Below are positions 1-6,830 of a stretch of 10,052 nucleotides of DNA, piece by piece. The notes below the pieces were generated by a model. That model did not search any database, was not told where the DNA came from, and saw only the letters and a program-made list of their open reading frames with translations. Every line of letters starts with the position of its first letter. Position 1 is the first letter of the stretch. Source of the stretch: Alphaproteobacteria bacterium UBA2723 (GTDB lineage Bacteria; Pseudomonadota; Alphaproteobacteria; RF32; CAG-239); NCBI GenBank assembly GCA_002353835.1, contig DEKL01000132.1, positions 1-10,052 of the forward strand, written 5' to 3'. A program made the position numbers and the translations under genes.

Positions 1-593
1 GTTTGTAAAAGATAAAGGATTATACCACCAAAGCAGAACAGAATTAACACGGCTTTTTGAGTAAACATAAAAGCGGCAAAAAATAACATAAATGATATAA
101 AGAGCCAGATGATTTTTTTATCTCTTAAATATTTGAAAAGATAATAAACACCGATAACCAAACTTGCCGTCATATAATTATCCGGCTTAAAATCTTTGGT
201 ATATAAGCTTTCATGTACAAAAGCAACAAAACCTGCGGCAATTAAACCGCCTAAAGTGTTGGTTAAAAAGTCTTTATGCATACGATAGATGTAATACATC
301 ATTAAAGTCGTTAAGCTTACCGTCAATAAATTGACGGCATCCACCGCACGAAGGCTGTATTCAAACATGCCGACAAACGGCGCCCCGACATACCACAACA
401 ACGGGTTATGATGTTGAAAAAAATCTACATAAGGAATTTTCCCTTTATATACCATCCATGAGGAGTGAACGTGCTCTATGGTATCGCCATCCGTAGAACC
501 GCTCATGATGATTGTCCAATACAATAAACCTACGGTAAAAAGCGCATACAAAGTGAAAAATGTATATAAGATTTTTTTACTTATGGCAGACAT
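1..593 (-). CDS. GT-C-type membrane glycosyltransferase, N-terminal part (cut by left window edge)
   Basis: Reading from an ATG at 593-591, the frame stays open to the window edge, giving about 197 residues of the N-terminal part. The product begins MSAISKKILYTFF, followed by a first membrane helix and then a loop with GDTIEHVHSSW and PYVDFFQHHNPLLWY. That loop is the hallmark first extracytoplasmic loop of PMT/GT39-like GT-C glycosyltransferases, which transfer sugars from polyprenyl-phosphate donors on the outer face of the inner membrane; acidic and His residues in this loop are the likely active-site residues. Further hydrophobic helices follow. The protein is clearly paralogous to the gene immediately upstream (stop at 597), with only 3 bases between them, so the two are very likely co-transcribed and translationally coupled. 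The acceptor and sugar cannot be told from the sequence; lipid A, O-antigen or protein glycosylation are all possible. Confidence 0.85.
   Translation of the reverse strand, partial: MSAISKKILYTFFTLYALFTVGLLYWTIIMSGSTDGDTIEHVHSSWMVYKGKIPYVDFFQHHNPLLWYVGAPFVGMFEYSLRAVDAVNLLTVSLTTLMMYYIYRMHKDFLTNTLGGLIAAGFVAFVHESLYTKDFKPDNYMTASLVIGVYYLFKYLRDKKIIWLFISFMLFFAAFMFTQKAVLILFCFGGIILYLLQ
391..424. repeat. Conserved DNA block shared by the tandem glycosyltransferase genes (copy 1)
   Basis: These 34 bases match 1891-1924 with a single difference (A401 versus G1901), an offset of exactly 1500 bases. The block encodes the invariant QHHNPLLWY loop in both paralogues, and another identical 9-base stretch follows at 431-439 and 1931-1939. 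It marks the pair as a tandem duplication; it is coding homology rather than a mobile repeat. Confidence 0.8.
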
Positions 594-596
594 TGA

Positions 597-2120
597 TTAT
601 TCCTTATAGTAATAATTCCAAGTATTGGTAGCAGCATCATAGCGACAACGTCTTTGTTGTTGATATTCCGGTTTTAATAAGAATATATCAACAAATAAGG
701 ACTGATAATAGTATTTGTCTCGCAGGGTTGCATCTATCCAATGTACCGGCTTATTGATGTCCCGATGGCGTAATTTTTCATCCCAAAACGGACCGGTGTA
801 AATTATTTGCGGTAAATACTTCTCTACAACGGCATTCAAATCCGGTAACGGTGCAAGGCCTATTTTATCACCAATAACATCCAGCTGCCCGTTTAAATTC
901 CAATAATAGGTTATATCTTTGGTAAAAATGCCATAAGTTAAACCATAGCCGTTTAACACAGCGTCACAACGGTTTGTTTGCTCTAAAACATATTTCGGGG
1001 TAACATAGCGGAAATAATCCGGCGAAAGTTTATTATCCTTACAATATGTGATAAATGGCCAACAGGCTGCTATGGATAACGCAACAAAAAGATATGCACT
1101 TGATTTCCATCTTTTAACTATCTCCCAGATTATGCCACCGGCTAAAACAGCATCTAATATATCTAAGAAGTAATAGTAGTGTCTGTCTAATGAGAAATAG
1201 AAAAAGCGTTGGACAGCTTCACTTATCCAGAGAATACTGATTATTTTCGCAGCAGCAGACCCGTGCCATAAGAAATAAATTGCTCCGAGAAAAGCTATGG
1301 CACTTAAAAGATAAAATTCTATATGTGTCGGCTCTGCTAAGTTGTTATAAACGTCAGGGATATATAAGTTAAAAACAAAGTTACACAACCAGTATTTTTC
1401 AAATAAATCGTAGTAGGCAAGCCAAGAAATAAAACCTGACATTCCAAGCAGGGGAATAATCAGCGCATAAGTAAAATCTTGAAATTTCACTTCCTTCTTG
1501 TAAAGCAGATATAAAACGATTAAACCAAACAGCCCCAAAAAGAAAATACTCTTTTGCATAAACATAAAAGTCAACCACATGAACACAAAAGAATAAACAA
1601 GCTTATTTAAGCGTTTTTCTTTAAGGTAATCAAAAAAGAAATAAAGTCCTGCCATAAAGCATAAAACCATGTAGTTATCCGGTCTGAAATCCTGCCCGCT
1701 TAAAACAATATATGAGGGAAAGACGGATGCGACGGTCAATAAACCGGCATATTTTGCATGGCTGATAAATTTTGAGGTTATTTGAGCGGTAATCCACAAT
1801 GTTAAAAACATAGCAAAAGTGGATATGATACGAACAATATCATAAATCGCCAAATCATAAGCAAAAAAACCGACCAACGGGGCAAATAAATACCACAACA
1901 GCGGGTTATGATGTTGAAAAAAATCACGATAAGGAATTTCACCTTGAAAAACAAGCCAAGCCGAATGCAAATGCTCTACGTCATCTCCGGTCTTGGGTTG
2001 GTGATTGATAAGAATCCAAAAGCAAGCCGCTATCCCAAATAAAATTTGTAATACAAAATATATTTTGGGCAAATTATCAGACCAAAAGTTTACCTTGCTT
2101 TGTTTTGTTTGTTCAGACAT
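597..2120 (-). CDS. GT-C-type polytopic membrane glycosyltransferase (PMT/ArnT-like)
   Basis: This 507-residue protein has an N-terminal membrane helix (about 18-40), then the loop motif GDDVEHLHSAW (45-55) and IPYRDFFQHHNPLLWY (62-77). About ten further hydrophobic segments run to residue 360 or so, followed by a soluble C-terminal domain of about 130 residues rich in Tyr and Trp. This is the layout of GT-C glycosyltransferases (PMT_2/GT39-like), which use a polyprenyl-phosphate sugar on the periplasmic side. The start is supported by a GAGG ribosome binding site 5 bases upstream. It lies 92 bases downstream of the TPR gene on the same strand and 3 bases upstream of a paralogue, so it is probably in one operon with the paralogue and perhaps with the TPR gene. 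No strong terminator separates it from the TPR gene. Sugar specificity is unknown; the family assignment is firm, the substrate is not. Confidence 0.85.
   Translation of the reverse strand: MSEQTKQSKVNFWSDNLPKIYFVLQILFGIAACFWILINHQPKTGDDVEHLHSAWLVFQGEIPYRDFFQHHNPLLWYLFAPLVGFFAYDLAIYDIVRIISTFAMFLTLWITAQITSKFISHAKYAGLLTVASVFPSYIVLSGQDFRPDNYMVLCFMAGLYFFFDYLKEKRLNKLVYSFVFMWLTFMFMQKSIFFLGLFGLIVLYLLYKKEVKFQDFTYALIIPLLGMSGFISWLAYYDLFEKYWLCNFVFNLYIPDVYNNLAEPTHIEFYLLSAIAFLGAIYFLWHGSAAAKIISILWISEAVQRFFYFSLDRHYYYFLDILDAVLAGGIIWEIVKRWKSSAYLFVALSIAACWPFITYCKDNKLSPDYFRYVTPKYVLEQTNRCDAVLNGYGLTYGIFTKDITYYWNLNGQLDVIGDKIGLAPLPDLNAVVEKYLPQIIYTGPFWDEKLRHRDINKPVHWIDATLRDKYYYQSLFVDIFLLKPEYQQQRRCRYDAATNTWNYYYKE
1891..1924. 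repeat. Conserved DNA block shared by the tandem glycosyltransferase genes (copy 2)
   Basis: This is the counterpart of 391-424, with 33 of 34 bases identical. Surrounding sequence has diverged much more, so the high identity probably reflects strong constraint on the active-site loop, with gene conversion between the two copies as an alternative. Confidence 0.8.
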
Positions 2121-2142
2121 ATTTTCCTCGCTCTTATAGAGC
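2121..2142 (-). promoter_or_regulatory. Ribosome binding site with adjacent small hairpin, glycosyltransferase gene
   Basis: Read on the minus strand, GAGG lies 5 bases before the ATG at 2120 and sets this start. Directly upstream of it is a short inverted repeat, GCTCT-ATA-AGAGC (2142-2130). The five-pair stem is next to, but does not cover, the GAGG. A regulatory role is only a possibility; the ribosome binding site itself is convincing. Confidence 0.45.
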
Positions 2143-2212
2143 AGAGTATAACGGATAAGAAAGTGTTTTGTACACTCTTATTTGATGAATACACACAAAA
2201 TCTAAAGAAGTA

Positions 2213-3214
2213 CTAAGCTTCGTCACCGACGGCAGCTTTATTTCCACCTGTATCAGAATCTGTAGAAGATGCAGCAGCGGCGGCATCTGCCGGAATAACA
2301 TCCGGTAACATACCGATAGCTTTTTTACGCTTCAACTTATTGACGAACTTAATGGAGCGCTGAGCATCCCACTTTTTCTTACCTTCTTCGCGTTGGAAAA
2401 TATGCTTGTAAATTTCTATGGCTTGGTCAAACTCAGAAAGTTTGGTTAAGCAAGATGCCAAACCATCATAAAGTTTGTGGTGGTAACGGCCATCAACCAA
2501 ATTCTTTGCTTTGTTGTAGCACTTCAAAGCATCTTTAAACTTAAACATCTTCTGATATACAAAACCGATACTGATCCAGGCTTGAATTTCCGTACTATCA
2601 ATATTTAAAATTTTGGTGAAGCATTTTAATGCCGAATCGTTATCGCCCATCAACTGATAGGTTACGCCGATACCGTTCCATGCTTTAACGTTGGTTTTAT
2701 CTAATGACAATACTTTTTTGAAATAGCCGATAGCACGCTCATATTGCTTTAACTTTTGCAAAGTTACGGCAATACTCAATAAAGTTTGCGGGTGCTTAGG
2801 ATCAACCGAATAGGCTTGTTGTAAAACATCTAAAGCCTCTTTGAATAAAAACATGTGTTGTAAAGCAATGGCTTTACCGTTTAAGGCTTCCAGAGAAGTC
2901 GGATCAGTTGCAAACGCTTGCTCAAAGCAGACTATTGCTTCTTTATACAGACCGCGCATACTTAAAGTTACGCCCTTATTGTTCAACACTTCAACAGACT
3001 TCGGGTTGATTGCCAAAGCCTTATCAAAGCATTCAACGGCTTCCGTATATTTGCTCATTTTTTGAAAAGCAAAACCCTTGGAGTTTATTGCTTTCCAGTT
3101 ATCAGGCTGTTCTGCCAAAAACGCATCAAACTGCGCAATAGCTTCTCTACACATACCCGAATCTAATAGTTCTTGCCCTCTCTTATAGGCGTTATTATCA
3201 CTTAACTTAACCAT
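2213..3214 (-). CDS. Tetratricopeptide-repeat (TPR) protein
   Basis: The 333-residue product consists almost wholly of about eight TPR units of 34 residues (roughly 7-38, 40-73, 74-107, 108-141, 142-175, 176-209, 210-243 and 247-276). They show the canonical pattern of A/G at position 8, Y/F at 11 and P at 32; AVECFDKALAINPKSVEVLN is a typical example. A basic segment (about 278-300) and a low-complexity Ala/Ser/Asp tail (about 310-333) follow. No signal peptide or membrane segment is visible, so it is probably a cytoplasmic scaffold. The start is supported by AGAAGAG just upstream, and a consensus promoter lies at 3286-3257. Two membrane glycosyltransferases follow on the same strand, so a role in assembling a glycosylation complex is conceivable, but that rests on context only. 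TPR proteins bind many partners, and no specific function can be assigned. Confidence 0.9.
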   Translation of the reverse strand: MVKLSDNNAYKRGQELLDSGMCREAIAQFDAFLAEQPDNWKAINSKGFAFQKMSKYTEAVECFDKALAINPKSVEVLNNKGVTLSMRGLYKEAIVCFEQAFATDPTSLEALNGKAIALQHMFLFKEALDVLQQAYSVDPKHPQTLLSIAVTLQKLKQYERAIGYFKKVLSLDKTNVKAWNGIGVTYQLMGDNDSALKCFTKILNIDSTEIQAWISIGFVYQKMFKFKDALKCYNKAKNLVDGRYHHKLYDGLASCLTKLSEFDQAIEIYKHIFQREEGKKKWDAQRSIKFVNKLKRKKAIGMLPDVIPADAAAAASSTDSDTGGNKAAVGDEA

Positions 3215-3256
3215 ATCTCTTCTCTACATAGTTTTACAAAATAATTTAACGCGTTT

Positions 3257-3286
3257 ATTATATGTTAATATTTTTAATTTTGTCAA
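3257..3286 (-). promoter_or_regulatory. Sigma-70 promoter of the TPR gene
   Basis: On the minus strand, TTGACA (3286-3281) and TATAAT (3262-3257) are both perfect consensus hexamers, separated by 18 bases. Transcription would start near 3250, at the small palindrome AACGCGTT (3248-3255), giving a leader of about 36 bases before the ATG at 3214. This is the strongest promoter match in the window. Confidence 0.75.
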
Positions 3287-3326
3287 GCTAAAAATAGGAT
3301 TATCTTGCGCTAAATTTCTTTTATTA

Positions 3327-3354
3327 TTGACAAAAATACATTTTTAACTATTCT
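3327..3354 (+). promoter_or_regulatory. Sigma-70-like promoter of the 619-residue solenoid gene
   Basis: TTGACA (3327-3332) is followed after 16 bases by TATTCT (3349-3354, four of six consensus bases). The layout is the same as that of the promoter at 5310-5337: the same spacer length, a CATT at the same place in the spacer, and the same 9-base gap to an identical 19-base element. This repetition supports the call despite the moderate -10 box. Confidence 0.6.
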
Positions 3355-3363
3355 GTTGGATAC

Positions 3364-3382
3364 AAAAAATAACTTTATGTCT
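3364..3382 (+). repeat. Leader element copy 1 (19-base direct repeat), upstream of the 619-residue solenoid gene
   Basis: The element AAAAAATAACTTTATGTCT is identical at 5347-5365. It begins 9 bases after the predicted -10 box, so it would sit at the very 5' end of the mRNA. It ends 23 bases before the ATG at 3406. The internal ATG (3377) is out of frame with the gene. It may be a transcript-borne regulatory site, a translation enhancer or a protein-binding site; its role is unknown. Confidence 0.8.
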
Positions 3383-3405
3383 CACTTATTAAAATTACTA
3401 AAATT

Positions 3406-5265
3406 ATGTCAGAAAAAGAAAATGTCAAAAAGCTTTCTCTTTGGCAAAAGGTTAAGCTTCGTTTTGCTCTGAAATTTAAGAAGACAATCCCTGAGGATTG
3501 TGCGTTCGGAGCAATTGATGCCATGAGCGTTGATCTGGTAGAAAAATTCCGTTACAAGCTTCTTAGTTTTAACGCGGAGAATCTACACCCTCTGTTTGAA
3601 AAACGTAACGCAAAAAAGCTTAAGGCGATATGCAGTTACACCCAATGTGCCAAGGCCGTCATAGATTATCTTGAAAAAGATGGCTCTGAGGATGAAATCC
3701 GTGCATATCTTAACTTTAGCGGTTACCCTATTTCTTTGGATTGGGCAGAAAAGTATTTCCTCAATCGTCATATTGATGATTTCTTTAAGCCCTACCTTGA
3801 GAGCCACGAAAACCATCTTCCCGATGAAGTCGTTGATCTTTTGATTGAGCGCAAGCAGGAAGAGTTTCTTTGCTACTACATCAGCCTGTTTAAGGAAGAC
3901 GAGTATCACAACATTGACCGGCGGTTATTGTTTGAAAGCTCTATGGATGTGGCACAACATGACTTTGCGGAAAAATTCGTGGATGATCATGGTTGCAGGG
4001 AAACAATTTGCTATATTCTGAAACACGGAAATGATACGTTGGTGGAGAAGTTGCTCAACAAACGTGCACTTGATTCCGATGAGGAATATGAGCTCATGTT
4101 TGACAGGGATAATGCAAAATTCATTGACATGGTCATTGAAAAGAAGCAGTCCACTTACTTATCTGAGCTATTCTGGACCGGGCTTTTGGTAAAAGGCAGT
4201 ACCGAGCAGGTTATCAAATGTATTGATAAGTTCTCTCTTGATGAGCAAAACGAATATCAACTCGTTTGCGGTGGAGAAAACGAAGCTATTCTGCATTACC
4301 TTGAAAAGGTTAAGCGACCATTTGCCGTGGTTACCACAGAAAACCTTCTGTTTAAGAATGGTGACGAGGAAATTCTTGATTTCTACCGAAAAAATATCTG
4401 TTTACCTTATGCGGAAGAACGGACCTTGATCAAAGAAGGTGATAGCGAAAAGATTTTGCAGTACATCAAGCGGGAGAACGTAGAGCTCTACACAATGAAT
4501 ATGGTTTTGTTGGTGGAAACCTGCAGTTCCGTTGACATTCTCAAGACTTTGGTTGAAACGTACAATTTCTCAGACATTGTTGAGGTTGCACTCATGCGCC
4601 GAAACATTCCTGAGGTCTGCAGTATGTATATCGAAGAATTGGTCAAAGATGATGAGGCTCTTTCTATCCCCGCCGAGGTGGAACTTATCAAGACAGGTCA
4701 TTTTGAATTGGTTGAAAAGTACATGAGGGCTTTTAAGTATGACCTCTATGAAGAGAGTCAGAAAGCTCTGCTCAACCGTGGCAATATCGCTCTCCTTAAG
4801 TATTTCTGCGAAGAAAGTGCCTTTGATGAAGACATTGTCATAGACTTCGTTAAGCATGCTTCTTTCGAGTTGCTCAAGTCCTACTTTGAGAACAACGTTT
4901 CATTAAATCCTTTGGCAGAAGTTGCATTGATTGAGCGTAATCAGCCGGGGCTTACCAAGCTTTATCTCTCTAAGGTGGACGGCATTAGCGAAGAAGGCGA
5001 AGTGGCATTGGTATGCTTAAAGAACTTTGAGCTACTTAAAGAGTATATCGTATCTACCCCTCATGGTTTACAACTCGCTGCCGAGAAGGAACTTCTTAAG
5101 GTGGCCGATGAGGACCTTTTCGGGTTCTATATTGAAAGAACACCGCTCTTTGACGAGAATGGTGTTGAGCTTGTTAAATCCGGCAACCGCTCTTGGATTG
5201 AAGCTTATACCGAGAAGTATGACTTACGTGAAGCCGCTGCTGATGAATTGGCAAAAGTGTACTAA
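3406..5265 (+). CDS. Large helical-repeat (solenoid) protein of unknown function
   Basis: I do not recognise this 619-residue protein as a named family. After a basic N-terminal segment (about 8-28, LSLWQKVKLRFALKFKKTIP) it is made of about sixteen degenerate units of roughly 27 residues. The units are clearest from about 311 to the end, for example those starting at 337, 365, 391, 423, 451, 477, 504, 531 and 559. A by-eye consensus is AEx-x-LI-x-x-G/N-x-x-x-L-x-x-Y, then a variable turn ending in an acidic stretch. Each unit looks like two short helices, an ankyrin- or HEAT-like solenoid, but without the ankyrin TPLH or TPR signatures. There is no classical signal peptide or membrane helix and no catalytic motif. 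The start lacks a Shine-Dalgarno sequence. Codon use (many AAG, CTT and GAG codons) differs from the AAA/TTA-rich neighbours. A smaller paralogue lies downstream under a matching promoter. Protein-protein scaffolding is the most likely role, by inference. Confidence 0.85.
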   Translation: MSEKENVKKLSLWQKVKLRFALKFKKTIPEDCAFGAIDAMSVDLVEKFRYKLLSFNAENLHPLFEKRNAKKLKAICSYTQCAKAVIDYLEKDGSEDEIRAYLNFSGYPISLDWAEKYFLNRHIDDFFKPYLESHENHLPDEVVDLLIERKQEEFLCYYISLFKEDEYHNIDRRLLFESSMDVAQHDFAEKFVDDHGCRETICYILKHGNDTLVEKLLNKRALDSDEEYELMFDRDNAKFIDMVIEKKQSTYLSELFWTGLLVKGSTEQVIKCIDKFSLDEQNEYQLVCGGENEAILHYLEKVKRPFAVVTTENLLFKNGDEEILDFYRKNICLPYAEERTLIKEGDSEKILQYIKRENVELYTMNMVLLVETCSSVDILKTLVETYNFSDIVEVALMRRNIPEVCSMYIEELVKDDEALSIPAEVELIKTGHFELVEKYMRAFKYDLYEESQKALLNRGNIALLKYFCEESAFDEDIVIDFVKHASFELLKSYFENNVSLNPLAEVALIERNQPGLTKLYLSKVDGISEEGEVALVCLKNFELLKEYIVSTPHGLQLAAEKELLKVADEDLFGFYIERTPLFDENGVELVKSGNRSWIEAYTEKYDLREAAADELAKVY

Positions 5266-5275
5266 TTCTCTTTTT

Positions 5276-5308
5276 ATCCCCCTTTCCTTTTAGGATTGGG
5301 GGATTTTT
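5276..5308 (+). terminator. Rho-independent terminator of the 619-residue solenoid gene
   Basis: ATCCCCC (5276-5282) pairs with GGGGGAT (5298-5304). An inner TCC/GGA pairing closes a TTTTA loop, and a run of five T (5304-5308) follows. It begins 11 bases after the stop codon. The -35 box of the next gene starts one base after the T run, a very compact terminator-promoter junction. Confidence 0.85.
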
Positions 5309-5309
5309 A

Positions 5310-5337
5310 TTGACTTTTCTTCATTCCTATCTATGAT
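5310..5337 (+). promoter_or_regulatory. Sigma-70-like promoter of the 296-residue solenoid gene
   Basis: TTGACT (5310-5315, five of six) and TATGAT (5332-5337, five of six) are separated by 16 bases. The layout repeats that of the promoter at 3327-3354, including the 9-base gap to the shared 19-base element. Placed directly after a terminator, it indicates that this gene is transcribed independently rather than as part of an operon. Confidence 0.65.
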
Positions 5338-5346
5338 GCTTTTCAT

Positions 5347-5365
5347 AAAAAATAACTTTATGTCT
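5347..5365 (+). repeat. Leader element copy 2 (19-base direct repeat), upstream of the 296-residue solenoid gene
   Basis: This copy is identical to 3364-3382. It ends 21 bases before the ATG at 5387. The ATG inside it (5360) is in frame with the gene but is stopped after four codons (M-S-Y-N-stop), so it is not the gene's start. The base after the element is T here and C in copy 1, and the following AC matches again. The sequence beyond that is AT-rich but diverged. Confidence 0.8.
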
Positions 5366-5386
5366 TACAATTAAATATCTACTTTT

Positions 5387-6277
5387 ATGGAACAAAAAAA
5401 CAAAAAAGAAGACCTGCTTAAAAAGGCTAGGTTAGCGGTGTGGCTTAATCGCTATTTCAAAGTTAAAATCCCCCCTGACTACGAAAGATTTATCATTGCG
5501 CAGGAATGTTGTGATGAAAACTTTATGATGCATTATCTCCGCCAGCACAGACTTCAAGAAACCAATGAAGAAATTTTCTTTAAGAAGTATCTTGATGGTA
5601 ATATTGAAGATAATGTGCTACTGGTGAAGGATTATGTGGTTTGCCACGGCGCTTATCCCAAAGGGCAAATTTTGATTATGCAGAGCAAAAATGTGGCGTT
5701 AATTAGTGCGCTTATCTCACATTATGCCATCAACGGCGGCGGACATCTTTCCTGCGATACGTTAGAGACTTTTGTAAAACTCGGTGATGCACAGCTTTTG
5801 TATGATGTTTTAACAAAACAAATGCAAGAACAATTTGCCATGAAGTACGAGAACCCGCAAGATGTTTGGAATTTGTGCTACGAAACTGCCATCAAACAGC
5901 ATGATATCAAAATGCTTGAAGCCTTTTCTAAACTTCGTTTTCAACCGGGAGTTCATTTTACAGCCACCCATGAGAAATATCTTTTCTGGCACGGCACCGA
6001 AGAAATGATTAAATTCTACCTTACGCAATGGCAACTCTTTGACGAAACGCTGGAAGACCTTACTGATGGCAGTATACGCTACCCGCGTTGGGAAAATGTC
6101 TTAAAAACTGAGATTGAGCGGCGCGCCTTACCGACGAGGGTTCTGATGAATCTGGTTAAGCTTGATAAGCCCGAGCTTTTAAAAGAGTATTATAAAAGGT
6201 ATGGTCTGCCACCTGAGGTTTTGGCTTTCTATGCTAATCAGAAATTATTTAAGCAGAATGTCGGTCTTGATGACTGA
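5387..6277 (+). CDS. Smaller helical-repeat protein, paralogue of the 619-residue solenoid protein
   Basis: This 296-residue protein has no family I can name. Its N-terminus (about 8-34, with LLKKARLAVWLNRYFKVKIP) parallels that of the upstream 619-residue protein: a basic, amphipathic-looking stretch ending in K-x-IP and an acidic residue. Degenerate helical-repeat units follow, such as those around 32-60, 61-93, 125-150, 165-194, 195-225 and 253-285. LVKLDKPELLKEYYKRYGL (256-274) matches the repeat pattern of the larger protein well. No signal peptide, membrane helix or catalytic motif is visible. It has its own promoter and terminator. There is no Shine-Dalgarno sequence before the ATG; the leader is TTACAATTAAATATCTACTT followed by TT. 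Its role is unknown; a binding or scaffold protein of the same system as the upstream gene is inferred from shared build and shared regulation. Confidence 0.85.
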   Translation: MEQKNKKEDLLKKARLAVWLNRYFKVKIPPDYERFIIAQECCDENFMMHYLRQHRLQETNEEIFFKKYLDGNIEDNVLLVKDYVVCHGAYPKGQILIMQSKNVALISALISHYAINGGGHLSCDTLETFVKLGDAQLLYDVLTKQMQEQFAMKYENPQDVWNLCYETAIKQHDIKMLEAFSKLRFQPGVHFTATHEKYLFWHGTEEMIKFYLTQWQLFDETLEDLTDGSIRYPRWENVLKTEIERRALPTRVLMNLVKLDKPELLKEYYKRYGLPPEVLAFYANQKLFKQNVGLDD

Positions 6278-6288
6278 TTTTTCCACTA

Positions 6289-6317
6289 AAAAAGCTCCCC
6301 GAAAAAGGGAGCTTTTT
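6289..6317. terminator. Bidirectional rho-independent terminator between the 296-residue solenoid gene and rpsI
   Basis: AAAAAGCTCCC (6289-6299) pairs perfectly with GGGAGCTTTTT (6307-6317) around a 7-base loop. The stem carries A runs on one side and T runs on the other, so it works in either direction. It lies 12 bases after the plus-strand stop at 6277 and 25 bases beyond the rpsI stop at 6342, serving both convergent transcripts. Confidence 0.9.
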
Positions 6318-6341
6318 GTTGTTATCCGTAAGCGATAAATA

Positions 6342-6830
6342 TTAACGCTTAGAGAATTGGTAAGAACGACGAGCTTTTGCACGACCGTATTTCTTACGTT
6401 CTACAACACGATCATCACGTGTTAAGAAACCGGCTTGTTTTAATACAGAGCGCAATTCCGGCTCGTATTCATTTAATGCCTTGGAAATACCGTGCTTGAT
6501 GGCACCGGCTTGACCGGATAAACCACCGCCTTGTACTGTGCAAACAACGTCAAATTCATTTTCACGATTGGTGATTTCAAACGGTTGATTGATAATCATC
6601 TTCAATACCGGACGAGCAAAGTATGCATCAATAGATTTGTTATTGATGGTGATATTACCTTTACCAGGCATAATCCATACACGTGCAACGGCATCTTTTC
6701 TTTTACCGGTTGCATAAGAACGTCCCTGTTTATCACGAGATGCTTTTTTCTTAACATCAGTAGCGGCTGCGGTTGTGGTTGCAACAGCTTCTTTGATTTC
6801 TGTTAATGATTCAATTTTCTTTCTAGCCAT
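6342..6830 (-). CDS. rpsI: 30S ribosomal protein S9
   Basis: S9 is a 30S head protein whose C-terminal tail reaches the P-site tRNA. The 162-residue product has the core [14 protein letters not shown] (39-52), [19 protein letters not shown] and the basic end [18 protein letters not shown] that contacts the anticodon stem. The N-terminal extension of about 35 residues, rich in Ala, Thr and Lys, is typical of alphaproteobacterial S9. Its ATG overlaps the rplM stop by one base (TAATG on the minus strand), so translation is very likely coupled to L13. Transcription comes from the promoter before rplM and ends at the bidirectional hairpin at 6289-6317. The assignment is unambiguous. Confidence 0.98.
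   Translation of the reverse strand: MARKKIESLTEIKEAVATTTAAATDVKKKASRDKQGRSYATGKRKDAVARVWIMPGKGNITINNKSIDAYFARPVLKMIINQPFEITNRENEFDVVCTVQGGGLSGQAGAIKHGISKALNEYEPELRSVLKQAGFLTRDDRVVERKKYGRAKARRSYQFSKR

Noticed and set aside
2160..2184. Possible terminator after the TPR gene
   Set aside because: The minus-strand hairpin AGAGTGT-ACAAA-ACACTTT has only about seven pairs including a G-T and no T run after it, so it is too weak to call.
3364..3382. Bacteroidetes-type promoter (TAnnTTTG) within the 19-base element
   Set aside because: TAACTTTA resembles that -7 box with one mismatch, but the S9 and L13 proteins point to an alphaproteobacterium, and both copies have better sigma-70 hexamers at a fixed distance upstream.
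3583..3909. 108-codon minus-strand ORF inside the 619-residue solenoid gene
   Set aside because: It lies wholly within a long open frame with clear protein repeats, has no recognisable domain, and is one of several similar shadow ORFs in that gene.
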